Shown: positions 55,638 through 64,000 of the stretch, in pieces
Position numbering within the stretch: position 1 is the stretch's first letter
Layout: every line of letters starts with the position of its first letter
Source of the DNA: Fidelibacterota bacterium
Lineage (GTDB): Bacteria > Pseudomonadota > Alphaproteobacteria > Rhodospirillales > Rhodospirillaceae
Length of the DNA stretch: 64,000 bases
Reading direction: 5' to 3'
Assembly (NCBI GenBank): GCA_947476895.1
Contig: CANJRX010000005.1
Coordinates: 62,001 to 126,000 of the forward strand
Program-made: the position numbers and the translations under genes
Notes under the pieces: generated by a model
Seen by the model: only the letters and a program-made list of their open reading frames with translations
Told to the model about the DNA's origin: nothing
The model's database searches: none

Positions 55638-57023
55638 ATGGTTCCCACTCCGCAATATGCTGGCGAGCGCGTCGTCGTGATGGGCCTCGGTAAATCCGGT
55701 CTGTCCGCCGCTGCGTCTTTGCGCGCCGGCGGTGCGAAGGTGGAAGTGTGGGACGACAAAGAAACTTCGCTCGCTGAAGGCACCGCCAAAGGCTTCACTG
55801 CGTTCAACAACGACATCAAGGGTGCGCGCATCCTGGTGTGGAGTCCGGGTGTGCCGCATTCATTCCCCACAGCCCACGCGCTGGCCGTGAAGGCGCGCAA
55901 CGAAAACGTGCCGCTGGTCTGTGACGTTGACCTGCTGCTGGAAACCCAAAGCGAAGCCGCTGTTGTCGCCATCACCGGCACCAACGGCAAGTCCACCACC
56001 ACGTCGCTGGTGGCGCACATCTTCAAGCAAGCCGGACGCAAGACCGCCGTCGGTGGCAACCTTGGAATCCCCGCGCTTGATCTGGAGCCCTTGGGCAGCG
56101 ACGGCATCTATGTGCTGGAGCTCTCGTCTTACCAATTGGAACTCGTGCCGCATCTGGCGTGCGAGACCGCTATACTGCTGAACATCACGCCAGATCACCT
56201 GGCCCGCCACGGCGGCATGGATGGCTATATCGCCGCCAAGCGCCGCATCTTCGCGCGCCAGCGTTCGCCGCGTACCGCCGTTATCGGCGTGGATGATGAT
56301 CTTTGCTTGGCGCTCTACGAAGAACTGCGCAAAGACGGTCTGCACCGCGTTGTGCCGATCTCGGTCACGCGCGCTGTGGCCGGCGGTGTATATGTGATTG
56401 ATGGCCAGCTGATCAACGACACCGATGGCCGCGCCGAAACCATTCTCGACCTCACGCTCATCGCGCGCCTGCCCGGCGCGCACAATTGGCAGAACGCGGC
56501 AGCCGCCACGGCGGCGGCTTTGTCGCAAGGCCTCTCCATCTCTGCCATCGTCGCGGGCCTCAAGACTTTCCCCGGCCTGAAGCATCGCCAGGAATTGGTG
56601 GCGACCGCGGACAACGTGGCCTTCGTCAACGACAGCAAAGCCACCAACGCCGACGCCACCGAGAAAGCGCTGCTGTGCTATCAGAACATTTACTGGATCG
56701 CGGGCGGCCAAGCTAAGGAAGGCGGCATCACGTCGCTGTTCTCGCTGTTCCCGCGTATCCGTCACGCTTTCCTGATCGGCGAAGCGTCCGATGACTTTGC
56801 GGATGTCCTGCGCGGCCAGGTGCCATTCACGCAATACAAAACACTCGAAGGCGCCACGGCTGCCGCTGGTGAGATCGCCCTTTCCGAAAACCTGCCCGGC
56901 GCGACGGTGCTGCTGTCACCGGCCTGCGCCTCCTGGGACATGTTCAAAAGCTTCGAGCATCGCGGCAACGTCTTCCGCGACACGGTTCTGCAATTGTGGC
57001 CTCAACAAAGAGTCAGTCCATGA
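55638..57023 (+). CDS. murD: UDP-MurNAc-L-Ala--D-Glu ligase
   Basis: Adds D-glutamate to UDP-MurNAc-L-alanine. 461 residues; the ATP loop is GTNGKSTTTSLVAHIF near 114-129. NDSKATNADATEKAL and the final LLSPACASWDMF are typical. The last codons overlap ftsW by 4 bases. Confidence 0.97.
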   Translation: MVPTPQYAGERVVVMGLGKSGLSAAASLRAGGAKVEVWDDKETSLAEGTAKGFTAFNNDIKGARILVWSPGVPHSFPTAHALAVKARNENVPLVCDVDLLLETQSEAAVVAITGTNGKSTTTSLVAHIFKQAGRKTAVGGNLGIPALDLEPLGSDGIYVLELSSYQLELVPHLACETAILLNITPDHLARHGGMDGYIAAKRRIFARQRSPRTAVIGVDDDLCLALYEELRKDGLHRVVPISVTRAVAGGVYVIDGQLINDTDGRAETILDLTLIARLPGAHNWQNAAAATAAALSQGLSISAIVAGLKTFPGLKHRQELVATADNVAFVNDSKATNADATEKALLCYQNIYWIAGGQAKEGGITSLFSLFPRIRHAFLIGEASDDFADVLRGQVPFTQYKTLEGATAAAGEIALSENLPGATVLLSPACASWDMFKSFEHRGNVFRDTVLQLWPQQRVSP

Positions 57024-58156
57024 CCGCACGCGCAATTACACGCACGGATATCAGCACTGTCGGCCGTTGGTGGTGGACGGTCGATAAGTGGATGCTGACC
57101 GCAACAGTCTTGCTGGTCGCCATCGGCATTCTTTTGAACCTCGCCGCTGGTCCGCCGGCTGCGGGCCGCATTGGCGCGGATACTTTCCACTTTGTGCGCA
57201 AGCAAATGGCGTTCTTGCCGCTGGCCCTTGCCGTGATGTTCGGCATTTCGCTGCTGGCCCCCATTCAAGTGCGCCGCTTTGCTGTCATCAGCTTCGCCAT
57301 CTCCGGCGTTCTCTTGCTGGCGACGCTGATCCTCGGTTCGGACGTTAACGGCGCTAAGCGCTGGCTTTCCATTGGCCCGCTGTCGCTGGGTCAGCCTTCA
57401 GAGTTCGTGAAGCCCTTCTTCGCCGTGGTCTCGGCTTGGATGTTCGCCGAACACAAACTGCGTGAAGAATTCCCCGGCAATCTGATCGCGCTCGGTCTTC
57501 TGCTGTGTGTTGTCGCCTGCCTCTTGAGCCAGCCCGATGTCGGCATGACGCTGGTGGTCTCCAGCGTATGGTGCGCGCAGTTCTTTATCGCCGGCCTTCC
57601 GATCATCTATGTCATCTTTATCGCCTGTATCGGCCTTGCAGGTATCGTCGGCGCGTACTTCATGTTCCCGCACGTCGCCAGCCGCGTTGACCGTTTCCTC
57701 GATCCCACCGTCGGCGACAGCTATCAGGTGACGACCGCCATGCGCGCTTTCCAGCAAGGCGGCTTGTTCGGCCGTGGACCCGGCGAAGGCCGCGTCAAAG
57801 AAGCCCTGCCCGATGCACACACCGATTTCATCTTCGCCGTCGCCGGTGAAGAGTTCGGCGTGATGCTCTGCCTCCTCATCGTCGCGTTGTTCGCCTTCCT
57901 CGTCATCCGCGCCCTCACCAAAATGACGCGCGAAGAAAACCTGTTTGTGTTGCTGGCCGTTGGCGGTCTCTCCGTGCAATTCGGCTTGCAAGCCATGATC
58001 AACATGGCGTCGAGCCTTCACATGATGCCCACCAAGGGCATGACGCTGCCCTTCATCTCCTACGGCGGTTCGTCGTTGCTGGCGCTCGGCGTTGGCATGG
58101 GCATGTTGCTGGCACTTACGCGCCGCCGCCGTGATCTGGAAGGGCGCGCCCTATGA
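57020..58156 (+). CDS. ftsW: FtsW, septal peptidoglycan polymerase (SEDS family)
   Basis: A SEDS-family membrane protein of 378 residues with about ten helices that polymerises glycan strands at the septum together with FtsI. The conserved segments PDVGMTLVV, GPGEGRVKEALPDAHTDFIFAV and KGMTLPFISYGGSS are present. The open frame starts at 56996, but ATG 57020 overlaps the murD stop in the usual ATGA way and is preferred. Confidence 0.95.
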   Translation: MTARAITRTDISTVGRWWWTVDKWMLTATVLLVAIGILLNLAAGPPAAGRIGADTFHFVRKQMAFLPLALAVMFGISLLAPIQVRRFAVISFAISGVLLLATLILGSDVNGAKRWLSIGPLSLGQPSEFVKPFFAVVSAWMFAEHKLREEFPGNLIALGLLLCVVACLLSQPDVGMTLVVSSVWCAQFFIAGLPIIYVIFIACIGLAGIVGAYFMFPHVASRVDRFLDPTVGDSYQVTTAMRAFQQGGLFGRGPGEGRVKEALPDAHTDFIFAVAGEEFGVMLCLLIVALFAFLVIRALTKMTREENLFVLLAVGGLSVQFGLQAMINMASSLHMMPTKGMTLPFISYGGSSLLALGVGMGMLLALTRRRRDLEGRAL

Positions 58157-59337
58157 TCACGCCGCGCAACGCAGGACGGCTTGTTGTGCTTGCCGCAGGC
58201 GGCACCGGTGGACACGTGTTCCCGGCTGAAGCCTTGGCGCAAGAATTGCTCGCGCAAGGTCATCGCCTGGCGCTGATCACCGATAAACGCGGCACCGCCT
58301 ATTCGGGCACGCTGGGCATGATCGACACGCGTCACATCAGCGGTCAGGGCATCGTCGGCAAAGGCTTTGTCGGCATGATCAAGGGCGTGTTCTCGCTTGG
58401 TATGGGTTTCCTGCAGGCCCGCAAGCTGCTTGAAGAGATGCGCCCCGCCGCCGTCGTCGGCTTTGGCGGCTATGCGTCGGTGCCGACCGTCCTCGCCGCC
58501 ACACACCTCAACATTCCCACGGTGATCCACGAACAGAACGCCATCCTTGGCCGCGCCAATCGTTTGCTGGCGCGCAGTGTAGACCGCGTTTGTACGTCGT
58601 TCGATCTCGCGAAGCCCATCACCACCGCCGCGCAAGTCATCCGCACCGGCTTGCCGCTGCGCCCGGCAGTGCTCGCCCAGCGCGGCATTCCGTATCATGC
58701 GCCGACACCCGACGGCATCTTCCGCATTCTCGTGCTGGGTGGCAGCCAAGGCGCGAAGGTATTCAGCGACGTTGTGCCCACCGCCGTGAAGCTTCTGCCG
58801 GAAGCCTTGCGCAAGCGTTTGGAAATCTCGCAACAGTGCCGCCCCGAAGAACTCGATCCTACGCACGCGGCTTACGCGGGTTCGGATGCACACGTACAGC
58901 TGCGCCACTTCTTCGATAACGCGCCTGAGCTTCTGTCGAAGGCGCATCTGCTCATCGCCCGCTCGGGTGCCGGCACCGTGACCGAAGCCAGTATTCTCGG
59001 CCGCCCCAGCCTGCTCATCCCCCTGCCCCGCGCCGACGGCGACCAACCTTACAACGCGGAAGCGCTCGCCCGCATCGGCGGCGCGTGGACCATGCCGCAG
59101 GCAAAGTTCAAGCCGGAAGTGCTGGCCGAGTTGCTGATTCAATTTTCCAATGCGCCGATCACTTTGGCCAAGGCGGCTTCGGCTGCTGAAACCCTTTGCC
59201 TGCCCGACGCCGCGACGCGCCTCGCCAATGTGGTGACGGCGCTGATCCGCGACGAGAACAGTGCCCGTGTCGGCGCGAAATCTTCGAGTTCGGCACCTTC
59301 TATTACGACACACCACATGAAGCGGGGAATCGTCTGA
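58153..59337 (+). CDS. murG: MurG, lipid II synthase
   Basis: Adds GlcNAc from UDP-GlcNAc to lipid I on the cytoplasmic face of the membrane. 394 residues. The N-terminal [14 protein letters not shown] and the C-terminal [24 protein letters not shown] bracket the two GT-B domains. The C-terminal 25 residues (after VVTALIRDE) extend beyond the typical end. Overlaps ftsW by 4 bases and murC by 1. Confidence 0.96.
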   Translation: MITPRNAGRLVVLAAGGTGGHVFPAEALAQELLAQGHRLALITDKRGTAYSGTLGMIDTRHISGQGIVGKGFVGMIKGVFSLGMGFLQARKLLEEMRPAAVVGFGGYASVPTVLAATHLNIPTVIHEQNAILGRANRLLARSVDRVCTSFDLAKPITTAAQVIRTGLPLRPAVLAQRGIPYHAPTPDGIFRILVLGGSQGAKVFSDVVPTAVKLLPEALRKRLEISQQCRPEELDPTHAAYAGSDAHVQLRHFFDNAPELLSKAHLLIARSGAGTVTEASILGRPSLLIPLPRADGDQPYNAEALARIGGAWTMPQAKFKPEVLAELLIQFSNAPITLAKAASAAETLCLPDAATRLANVVTALIRDENSARVGAKSSSSAPSITTHHMKRGIV

Positions 59338-60773
59338 TGCAATCCATGCCGCTCGATATCGGCATTATTCACTTCGTCGGCATCGGCGGTATCGGCATGT
59401 CCGGTATCGCGGAAGTCATGCACAACCTCGGCTATCAGGTGCAGGGAAGTGACATCGCCCAGAATGCCAACGTAGAACGCCTGCGCGGCCTCGGCATGCG
59501 CATTGAGATCGGCCATAAGGGCGAGAACCTGGGCGATGCCCGGGTGATCGTGATTTCGTCGGCTGTAAAACCCGATAATCCGGAAGTGCTCGCCGCGCGC
59601 AAATCTATGCTGCCGGTCGTGCGCCGCGCCGAGATGCTGGCCGAGCTGATGCGCCTGAAATGGTCCATCGCTATTGGTGGCACACACGGCAAGACCACCA
59701 CGACATCTCTGGTCGCCAGCGTTCTGGAAGCCGCCGAACTTGACCCCACCGTCATCAATGGCGGCATCATCAACACCTACGGCACGAATGCGCGCCTGGG
59801 TACGGGCGACTGGATGGTTGTAGAAGCCGACGAGTCCGACGGCACATTCCTGCGTTTGCCCGCGACCATCGCCGTCGTGACGAACATCGATCCCGAGCAT
59901 ATGGATTTCTACGGCGACTTCGCCCGTGTAAAGGCCGCCTTCCGCACCTTCGTGGAATCGATTCCTTTCTATGGCTTCGCCGCGATGTGCATCGATCATC
60001 CCGAAGTGCAGTCGCTGCTGCCGCAGCTCACCGACCGCAAGATTGTCACCTACGGCCTTTCGCCCGCCGCCATGGTGCGGGGGCTGAACCTGGTGCTCGA
60101 CATCAACGGTGTGCGTTTTGATGCGGCCATCTCCGATCGCGTCACCGGTGGTGAACGCATCATCGAGAACGTGCATCTGACGATGTACGGTCAGCACAAC
60201 GTGCTCAACTCGCTGGCCGCCATCGGTGTTGCCGCCGAGATGGGTCTTTCGGACAACGTCATCCGCGAAGGCCTCGCGCGCTTCAAAGGCGTGAAACGCC
60301 GCTTCACCAAAGTCGGCGACATCGATGGCATTACCATCATCGATGACTACGGCCATCATCCGGTGGAAATCGCCGCCGTACTCAAGGCTGCGCGCACCGC
60401 GACGACGGGCCGTGTGGTCGCTGTTGTGCAGCCGCACCGTTACACGCGTCTGCAATCGCTATTCCCTGAATTCTGCCAATGCTTCAACGATGCCGATCAT
60501 GTGGTCGTGGCCGACGTTTATCCGGCGGGCGAAGCGCCCATTGCCGGGGTCGACCGTGATGCGCTGATCAACGGCTTACATGCCCACGGTCACCCGGCCG
60601 TCACTGCCCTGATGTCGCCGAAGCACCTGGCAGCTGTTATCGACGACGTCGCCAAGCCCGGTGACATCGTTGTGTGCCTGGGCGCCGGCAACATCACGGC
60701 CTGGGCGCACGCTTTGCCAGCTGACCTCGCCGCCATTCGTAAAACCAGCAAGCGTCCGGGAGGCGCCGGATGA
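59337..60773 (+). CDS. murC: UDP-MurNAc--L-alanine ligase
   Basis: Adds L-alanine to UDP-MurNAc, the first peptide step. 478 residues starting [23 protein letters not shown]. The ATP loop is [16 protein letters not shown] near 119-134, and the later segment [12 protein letters not shown] is the family signature. The longer open frame from 59196 overlaps murG and is rejected; ATG 59337 overlaps the murG stop by one base. Confidence 0.97.
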   Translation: MQSMPLDIGIIHFVGIGGIGMSGIAEVMHNLGYQVQGSDIAQNANVERLRGLGMRIEIGHKGENLGDARVIVISSAVKPDNPEVLAARKSMLPVVRRAEMLAELMRLKWSIAIGGTHGKTTTTSLVASVLEAAELDPTVINGGIINTYGTNARLGTGDWMVVEADESDGTFLRLPATIAVVTNIDPEHMDFYGDFARVKAAFRTFVESIPFYGFAAMCIDHPEVQSLLPQLTDRKIVTYGLSPAAMVRGLNLVLDINGVRFDAAISDRVTGGERIIENVHLTMYGQHNVLNSLAAIGVAAEMGLSDNVIREGLARFKGVKRRFTKVGDIDGITIIDDYGHHPVEIAAVLKAARTATTGRVVAVVQPHRYTRLQSLFPEFCQCFNDADHVVVADVYPAGEAPIAGVDRDALINGLHAHGHPAVTALMSPKHLAAVIDDVAKPGDIVVCLGAGNITAWAHALPADLAAIRKTSKRPGGAG

Positions 60774-61723
60774 TGGCTGCACGCCACGCCACGCCGGGCC
60801 TGATCGATCGTCTGCCGCGCATCCGCGGCCGGTACGACGTGATGGCTGATCTCGGCAAGATGACGTGGTTCCGCGTAGGTGGACCGGCGGAGGTTTTGTT
60901 CGCCCCCGCCGATGTGGAGGATTTAGCGACCTTCCTCAAAGGCCGCCCCGAAGACGTGCCCGTGACTGTGGTGGGCCTCGGCTCCAACATGCTGGTGCGC
61001 GACGGCGGCGTGCCGGGTGTGGTCATTCACCTCGGCAAGCCTTTCAGCACGATCACCGTTGATGACCTGACCGTGCGTTGTGGCGCAGGTGCGGTGGACG
61101 CCACTGTGGCCAATAGCGCGCGCGATGCGGCCATCACCGGTATGGAATTCCTCACCGGCATTCCTGGCACCATCGGCGGCGCACTGCGCATGAACGCCGG
61201 CGCGTATGAACGCGAGATCAAAGATGTGTTCACCTCAGCCACGGCGCTGGACGCCAAAGGCGAGATTCAAAAACTCGACTTCGCCGAGATGGGCTTTACC
61301 TATCGCCACACCAACGTCGCCGAAGAGTGGATTTTTATCGGCGCTGAATTGACTGGCACAAAAGGCGACCGCCACGAAATCACAGCGCGTATCAAAGCCA
61401 TTCGCAGCGAGCGTGAGCAAAGCCAACCGACGCAGGCCCGCACGGGCGGTTCAACGTTCTCCAATCCGCCGGGCGTGAAGGCCTGGGCGCTGATTGATGC
61501 CGCCGGTTGCCGTGGCTTCACGGTCGGCGGCGCGCAGATTTCAACCAAGCATGCGAACTTCCTGATCAACAACGGCACGGCTACTGCAAAAGATATCGAA
61601 GCCGTAGGCGAAACCGTGCGCCGTCGTGTGAAAGAAAACACCGGCATCGATCTGCACTGGGAAATCCGCCGCATCGGTGTTGAAGCCAGCGACCCGGCTG
61701 CTTTGACGGGAGCACACGCCTAA
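60770..61723 (+). CDS. murB: UDP-N-acetylenolpyruvoylglucosamine reductase
   Basis: Reduces the enolpyruvyl group to lactyl with NADPH, forming UDP-MurNAc. 317 residues of the FAD-binding type I family: [23 protein letters not shown] and [18 protein letters not shown] are visible, and the catalytic serine lies in TGGSTFSNP. Overlaps murC by 4 bases and ddl by 1. Confidence 0.97.
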   Translation: MMAARHATPGLIDRLPRIRGRYDVMADLGKMTWFRVGGPAEVLFAPADVEDLATFLKGRPEDVPVTVVGLGSNMLVRDGGVPGVVIHLGKPFSTITVDDLTVRCGAGAVDATVANSARDAAITGMEFLTGIPGTIGGALRMNAGAYEREIKDVFTSATALDAKGEIQKLDFAEMGFTYRHTNVAEEWIFIGAELTGTKGDRHEITARIKAIRSEREQSQPTQARTGGSTFSNPPGVKAWALIDAAGCRGFTVGGAQISTKHANFLINNGTATAKDIEAVGETVRRRVKENTGIDLHWEIRRIGVEASDPAALTGAHA

Positions 61724-62643
61724 TGCGCCCCACGTCAATTTCACGCGTCGCTGTGCTCGCAGGCGGTTTCTCGAAGGAACGCGAGATCTCGCTGGTATCG
61801 GGCAACGCGGCTGCGCGCGCACTCAAAGCCAAAGGTCTTGATGTGACCTTCATCGATCTCAAGCGCGACATGGCCGCTCTGGTTTCGACCTTGGGCACCG
61901 TGAAGCCCGACGTGGTGTTCAACGCCCTGCACGGCCGCTTCGGTGAAGACGGCTGCATCCAGGGTCTGCTCGACATGATGCGCATTCCCTATACCAACTC
62001 GGGCCGCCTCGCGTCCGCCGTCGCCATGGATAAGCCCATGGCCAAGCGCATGTTCGCCGCAGCCGGCATCCCGGTCGCGGAAGAATGCATCGTCACGCGC
62101 GCCGAAGCCGAAAAGGGCGACGTGATGGAACGCCCCTATGTGTTGAAGCCGGTCAATGAAGGCTCCAGCGTCGGCGTGAAGATCGTGCGCGCGGGCGACA
62201 ATCACCCGCCCCTCGACGACCTTGGTCTGGATGCTGACGACCTGATCATGGCTGAGCGTTTTATTCCGGGCCGTGAAGTGACTGTTGCCGTCATGGGTGA
62301 TCGTCCGCTGGCCGTCACCGAAATCACGACAGGCCGCGACTTCTACGACTTTGAAGCCAAATACGCGACCGGCGGCTCGAAACATATCCTACCCGCGCAG
62401 CTTGATAAGCGCCTGTACGACCAAGCCATGGAGCTGTCGCTGGCCGCCCACAACATCCTGGGCTGCCGCGGCGTATCGCGCGCTGACCTGCGCCTCGACG
62501 GCAACGATTTCTTCATGCTCGAAGTCAACACGCAGCCCGGCCTGACACCGACATCCTTGGTGCCGGAACAGGCGCAACACGTCGGCATGTCTTTTGAAGA
62601 CCTCATGTACTGGATGGTGGAGCACGCCCAATGCGACGTCTAA
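61723..62643 (+). CDS. ddl: D-alanine--D-alanine ligase
   Basis: Makes the D-Ala-D-Ala dipeptide for MurF. 306 residues of the ATP-grasp fold. HGRFGEDGCIQGLL, EGSSVGVKIV and EVNTQPGLTPTSLVPEQA are the conserved segments. The dcw position (after murB) is that of DdlB. Its stop overlaps the ftsQ frame. Confidence 0.97.
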   Translation: MRPTSISRVAVLAGGFSKEREISLVSGNAAARALKAKGLDVTFIDLKRDMAALVSTLGTVKPDVVFNALHGRFGEDGCIQGLLDMMRIPYTNSGRLASAVAMDKPMAKRMFAAAGIPVAEECIVTRAEAEKGDVMERPYVLKPVNEGSSVGVKIVRAGDNHPPLDDLGLDADDLIMAERFIPGREVTVAVMGDRPLAVTEITTGRDFYDFEAKYATGGSKHILPAQLDKRLYDQAMELSLAAHNILGCRGVSRADLRLDGNDFFMLEVNTQPGLTPTSLVPEQAQHVGMSFEDLMYWMVEHAQCDV

Positions 62644-63464
62644 TGACCCACAAAACTCTGGTCTGCACCGTCGCCGGTATCGCCCTGCTTGGCGCTGTTG
62701 GCGCGGCTGTGAAGTTCATGCCCGTTACGCCCAACGTCGCCATGGCGGACTCCGACGGCACCATGCTGGATATCAGCGCTGCCCTCGGCATGAAGCTCAA
62801 GGCTTTGACGGTTGAAGGCCGCAACATGACGTCGCGCGACGACTTGCTCGCGGCGATCGATGTGGAACGCGGCTCGCCCATTATGTCCATCAACGTCGCG
62901 CAAGCACGCGCCGCCATTGAAGCGCTGCCCTGGGTGAAGACCGCCAAGGTCGAACGCCGCCTGCCCGACTCTGTGCACATTATGATTGAAGAGCGCACGC
63001 CCTATGCTTTGTGGCAGCGCGACGGCCGCTACACGCTCGTGGACCGCGACGGCAAATCCATTGTCGACGTACCCACCGCCGATCAGTCCCTGCCCCTCAT
63101 TGTCGGACCCGACGCCCCGGCCCATGCCGCCGCTTTGTTTGAAGCCCTCGGCACGCAAACTGAATTAGCTGCGCGCGTGCGCGCCGCTGTGCGCGTGGGT
63201 GAGCGCCGCTGGAACATCTATCTCGACTCCTTTGAAGGCGGCATCGCCATTCGCCTGCCGGAAGGCGCCGTGGCCGATGCCTGGACGCGCCTTGCTGCCT
63301 TGGAGCGCGAACACAAAATTCTCGAGCGCGATCTTGATTTCATCGACATGCGCCTGGAAGACCGCCTGGTCGTCCGCATCCACAAGGATCCGGCGGCCGT
63401 CGCAACAAAGCCTACCGACAAAAAGAAGCTGCCCGTGATCAACGCGAGCGCAAAGAGCATCTAA
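62631..63464 (+). CDS. ftsQ: cell-division protein FtsQ
   Basis: A bitopic divisome protein of 277 residues. A membrane helix (about residues 9-29) is followed by a POTRA domain (about 55-125: LKALTVEGRNMTSRDDLLAA) and the FtsQ beta domain. The cytoplasmic N-terminus is only about 8 residues, shorter than in many alphaproteobacteria. ATG 62631 overlaps ddl by 13 bases; ATG 62643 is an alternative that overlaps by one. Confidence 0.93.
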   Translation: MRRLMTHKTLVCTVAGIALLGAVGAAVKFMPVTPNVAMADSDGTMLDISAALGMKLKALTVEGRNMTSRDDLLAAIDVERGSPIMSINVAQARAAIEALPWVKTAKVERRLPDSVHIMIEERTPYALWQRDGRYTLVDRDGKSIVDVPTADQSLPLIVGPDAPAHAAALFEALGTQTELAARVRAAVRVGERRWNIYLDSFEGGIAIRLPEGAVADAWTRLAALEREHKILERDLDFIDMRLEDRLVVRIHKDPAAVATKPTDKKKLPVINASAKSI

Positions 63465-63518
63465 GGACTCGACTGATGAACGTTAGAAAAAGTTTTCGTC
63501 AAAGGAGTATCGGCCGCG

Positions 63519-64000
63519 ATGCCTAAACCAATTCAGCGCAACAGCAACATTGCCGCTCTTGATGTGGGCACGACGAAGGTCGCCTGCTTCATTGCGCAGA
63601 TGGGCGAAGGTGACGAGTTTCACCTGACCGGCGTCGGCCATCACCGTTCACGCGGACTTCGCAACGGCCAAGTCACGAACCTGGACGAAGCGGAAGCCTC
63701 CGTGCGGGCCGCCCTCGATGCCGCCGAGCAGATGAGCAACAGCCGCATCGACAAGGTATTCTTGAACATGTCCTGCGGTACGCCGCAGTCGACCCGTGTC
63801 GATGTCGAACTCGCCGTTTCCGGACATCAGATCCGCGACACCGACGTGCGCCGCGTGCTCGATCACGGCAGCGCCCAGTACGACGTCAACGACCGCGAAC
63901 TGATCCATTGCATCCCGACGGGGTATTCCATCGACGGCGGCAACGGCATTCTCGATCCGCGCGGCATGTACGGCGACAAGCTGGGTGTGAACATCCACCT
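63519..64000 (+). CDS. ftsA: cell-division protein FtsA, 5' part
   Basis: The start of the actin-like protein that tethers FtsZ to the membrane; the gene runs off the window after about 160 residues. IAALDVGTTKVACFIAQ near 11-27 is the phosphate-1 motif, and SRGLRNGQVTNLDEAE and MSCGTPQS match the family. AAAGGAG at 63501-63507 is 11 bases from the ATG. ftsZ would be expected after it. Confidence 0.96.
   Translation, partial: MPKPIQRNSNIAALDVGTTKVACFIAQMGEGDEFHLTGVGHHRSRGLRNGQVTNLDEAEASVRAALDAAEQMSNSRIDKVFLNMSCGTPQSTRVDVELAVSGHQIRDTDVRRVLDHGSAQYDVNDRELIHCIPTGYSIDGGNGILDPRGMYGDKLGVNIH

Noticed and set aside
63476-63526. 16-codon frame overlapping the ftsA start
   Set aside because: It begins with ATG after ftsQ and ends just inside ftsA, so it could be a leader peptide, but it has no clear ribosome-binding site and no supporting evidence.
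1-64000. CRISPR arrays, insertion sequences, prophage genes, tRNA genes
   Set aside because: None was seen by eye: no regularly spaced repeats, no transposase or phage protein motifs and no cloverleaf with a conserved T-arm other than that of ssrA. A tRNA and repeat search program would settle this.

Overview
The window is a 64-kb piece of chromosome with high GC from an alphaproteobacterium. Several things point there: a circularly permuted two-piece tmRNA, the alphaproteobacterial form of the SspB adaptor, an HdaA-type DnaA regulator next to a DUF2066 protein, a short ribbon-helix-helix protein of the RHH_4 type, a sigma-32-like factor, and a dcw cluster in the usual order mraZ to ftsA. The order or family cannot be fixed from the sequence alone. 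Gene density is very high and almost all of the window is ordinary housekeeping DNA. No prophage, insertion sequence, CRISPR array, tRNA or rRNA was seen.

Layout. 1-13.6 kb: a diguanylate cyclase, aspS, rnd, the polyphosphate pair ppk-ppx, a SixA-like phosphatase, hdaA with a DUF2066 lipo/periplasmic protein, then purM, a drug/metabolite transporter, purN and ndk. PurM and PurN both carry motifs unlike the common proteobacterial forms. 13.8-22.9 kb: a flippase, a large secreted hydrolase, holC, and the membrane quality-control group hflK-hflC-degP, divergent from the Fe-S carrier gene mrp. 23-27.3 kb: two tandem genes for 689-residue secreted trypsin-like proteases with an extra N-terminal domain and a duplicated C-terminal domain. 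27.3-30.4 kb: folA, a small secreted protein, thyA, the tmRNA gene and sspB, so the tagging RNA and the adaptor that delivers tagged proteins to ClpXP sit side by side.

30.4-41.4 kb: class I and class II fumarases 1.8 kb apart with a hydrolase and a TPR protein between them, an AsmA-family protein, an acyl-CoA dehydrogenase and a sigma-32 factor. 41.4-43.8 kb: a compact envelope-stress-like locus with a 49-residue membrane protein (too short for routine gene calling), a DUF6249-like membrane protein, an ECF sigma factor and a putative anti-sigma. Two promoter-like elements with identical spacing precede the first two genes. 43.8-47 kb: an amidase and a hybrid sensor kinase that is split by a one-base frameshift. 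47.1-47.5 kb: rnpB (RNase P RNA).

47.8-64 kb: the dcw cluster mraZ-rsmH-ftsL-ftsI-murE-murF-mraY-murD-ftsW-murG-murC-murB-ddl-ftsQ-ftsA (ftsA runs off the end). Nearly all junctions overlap by 1-14 bases or leave less than 15 bases, so it reads as one long operon making the peptidoglycan precursor and the divisome. The most interesting candidates for follow-up are the tandem protease pair, the ECF locus with its duplicated promoter, the atypical PurM/PurN, the tmRNA-SspB neighbourhood with its tandem duplications, and the frameshifted kinase.
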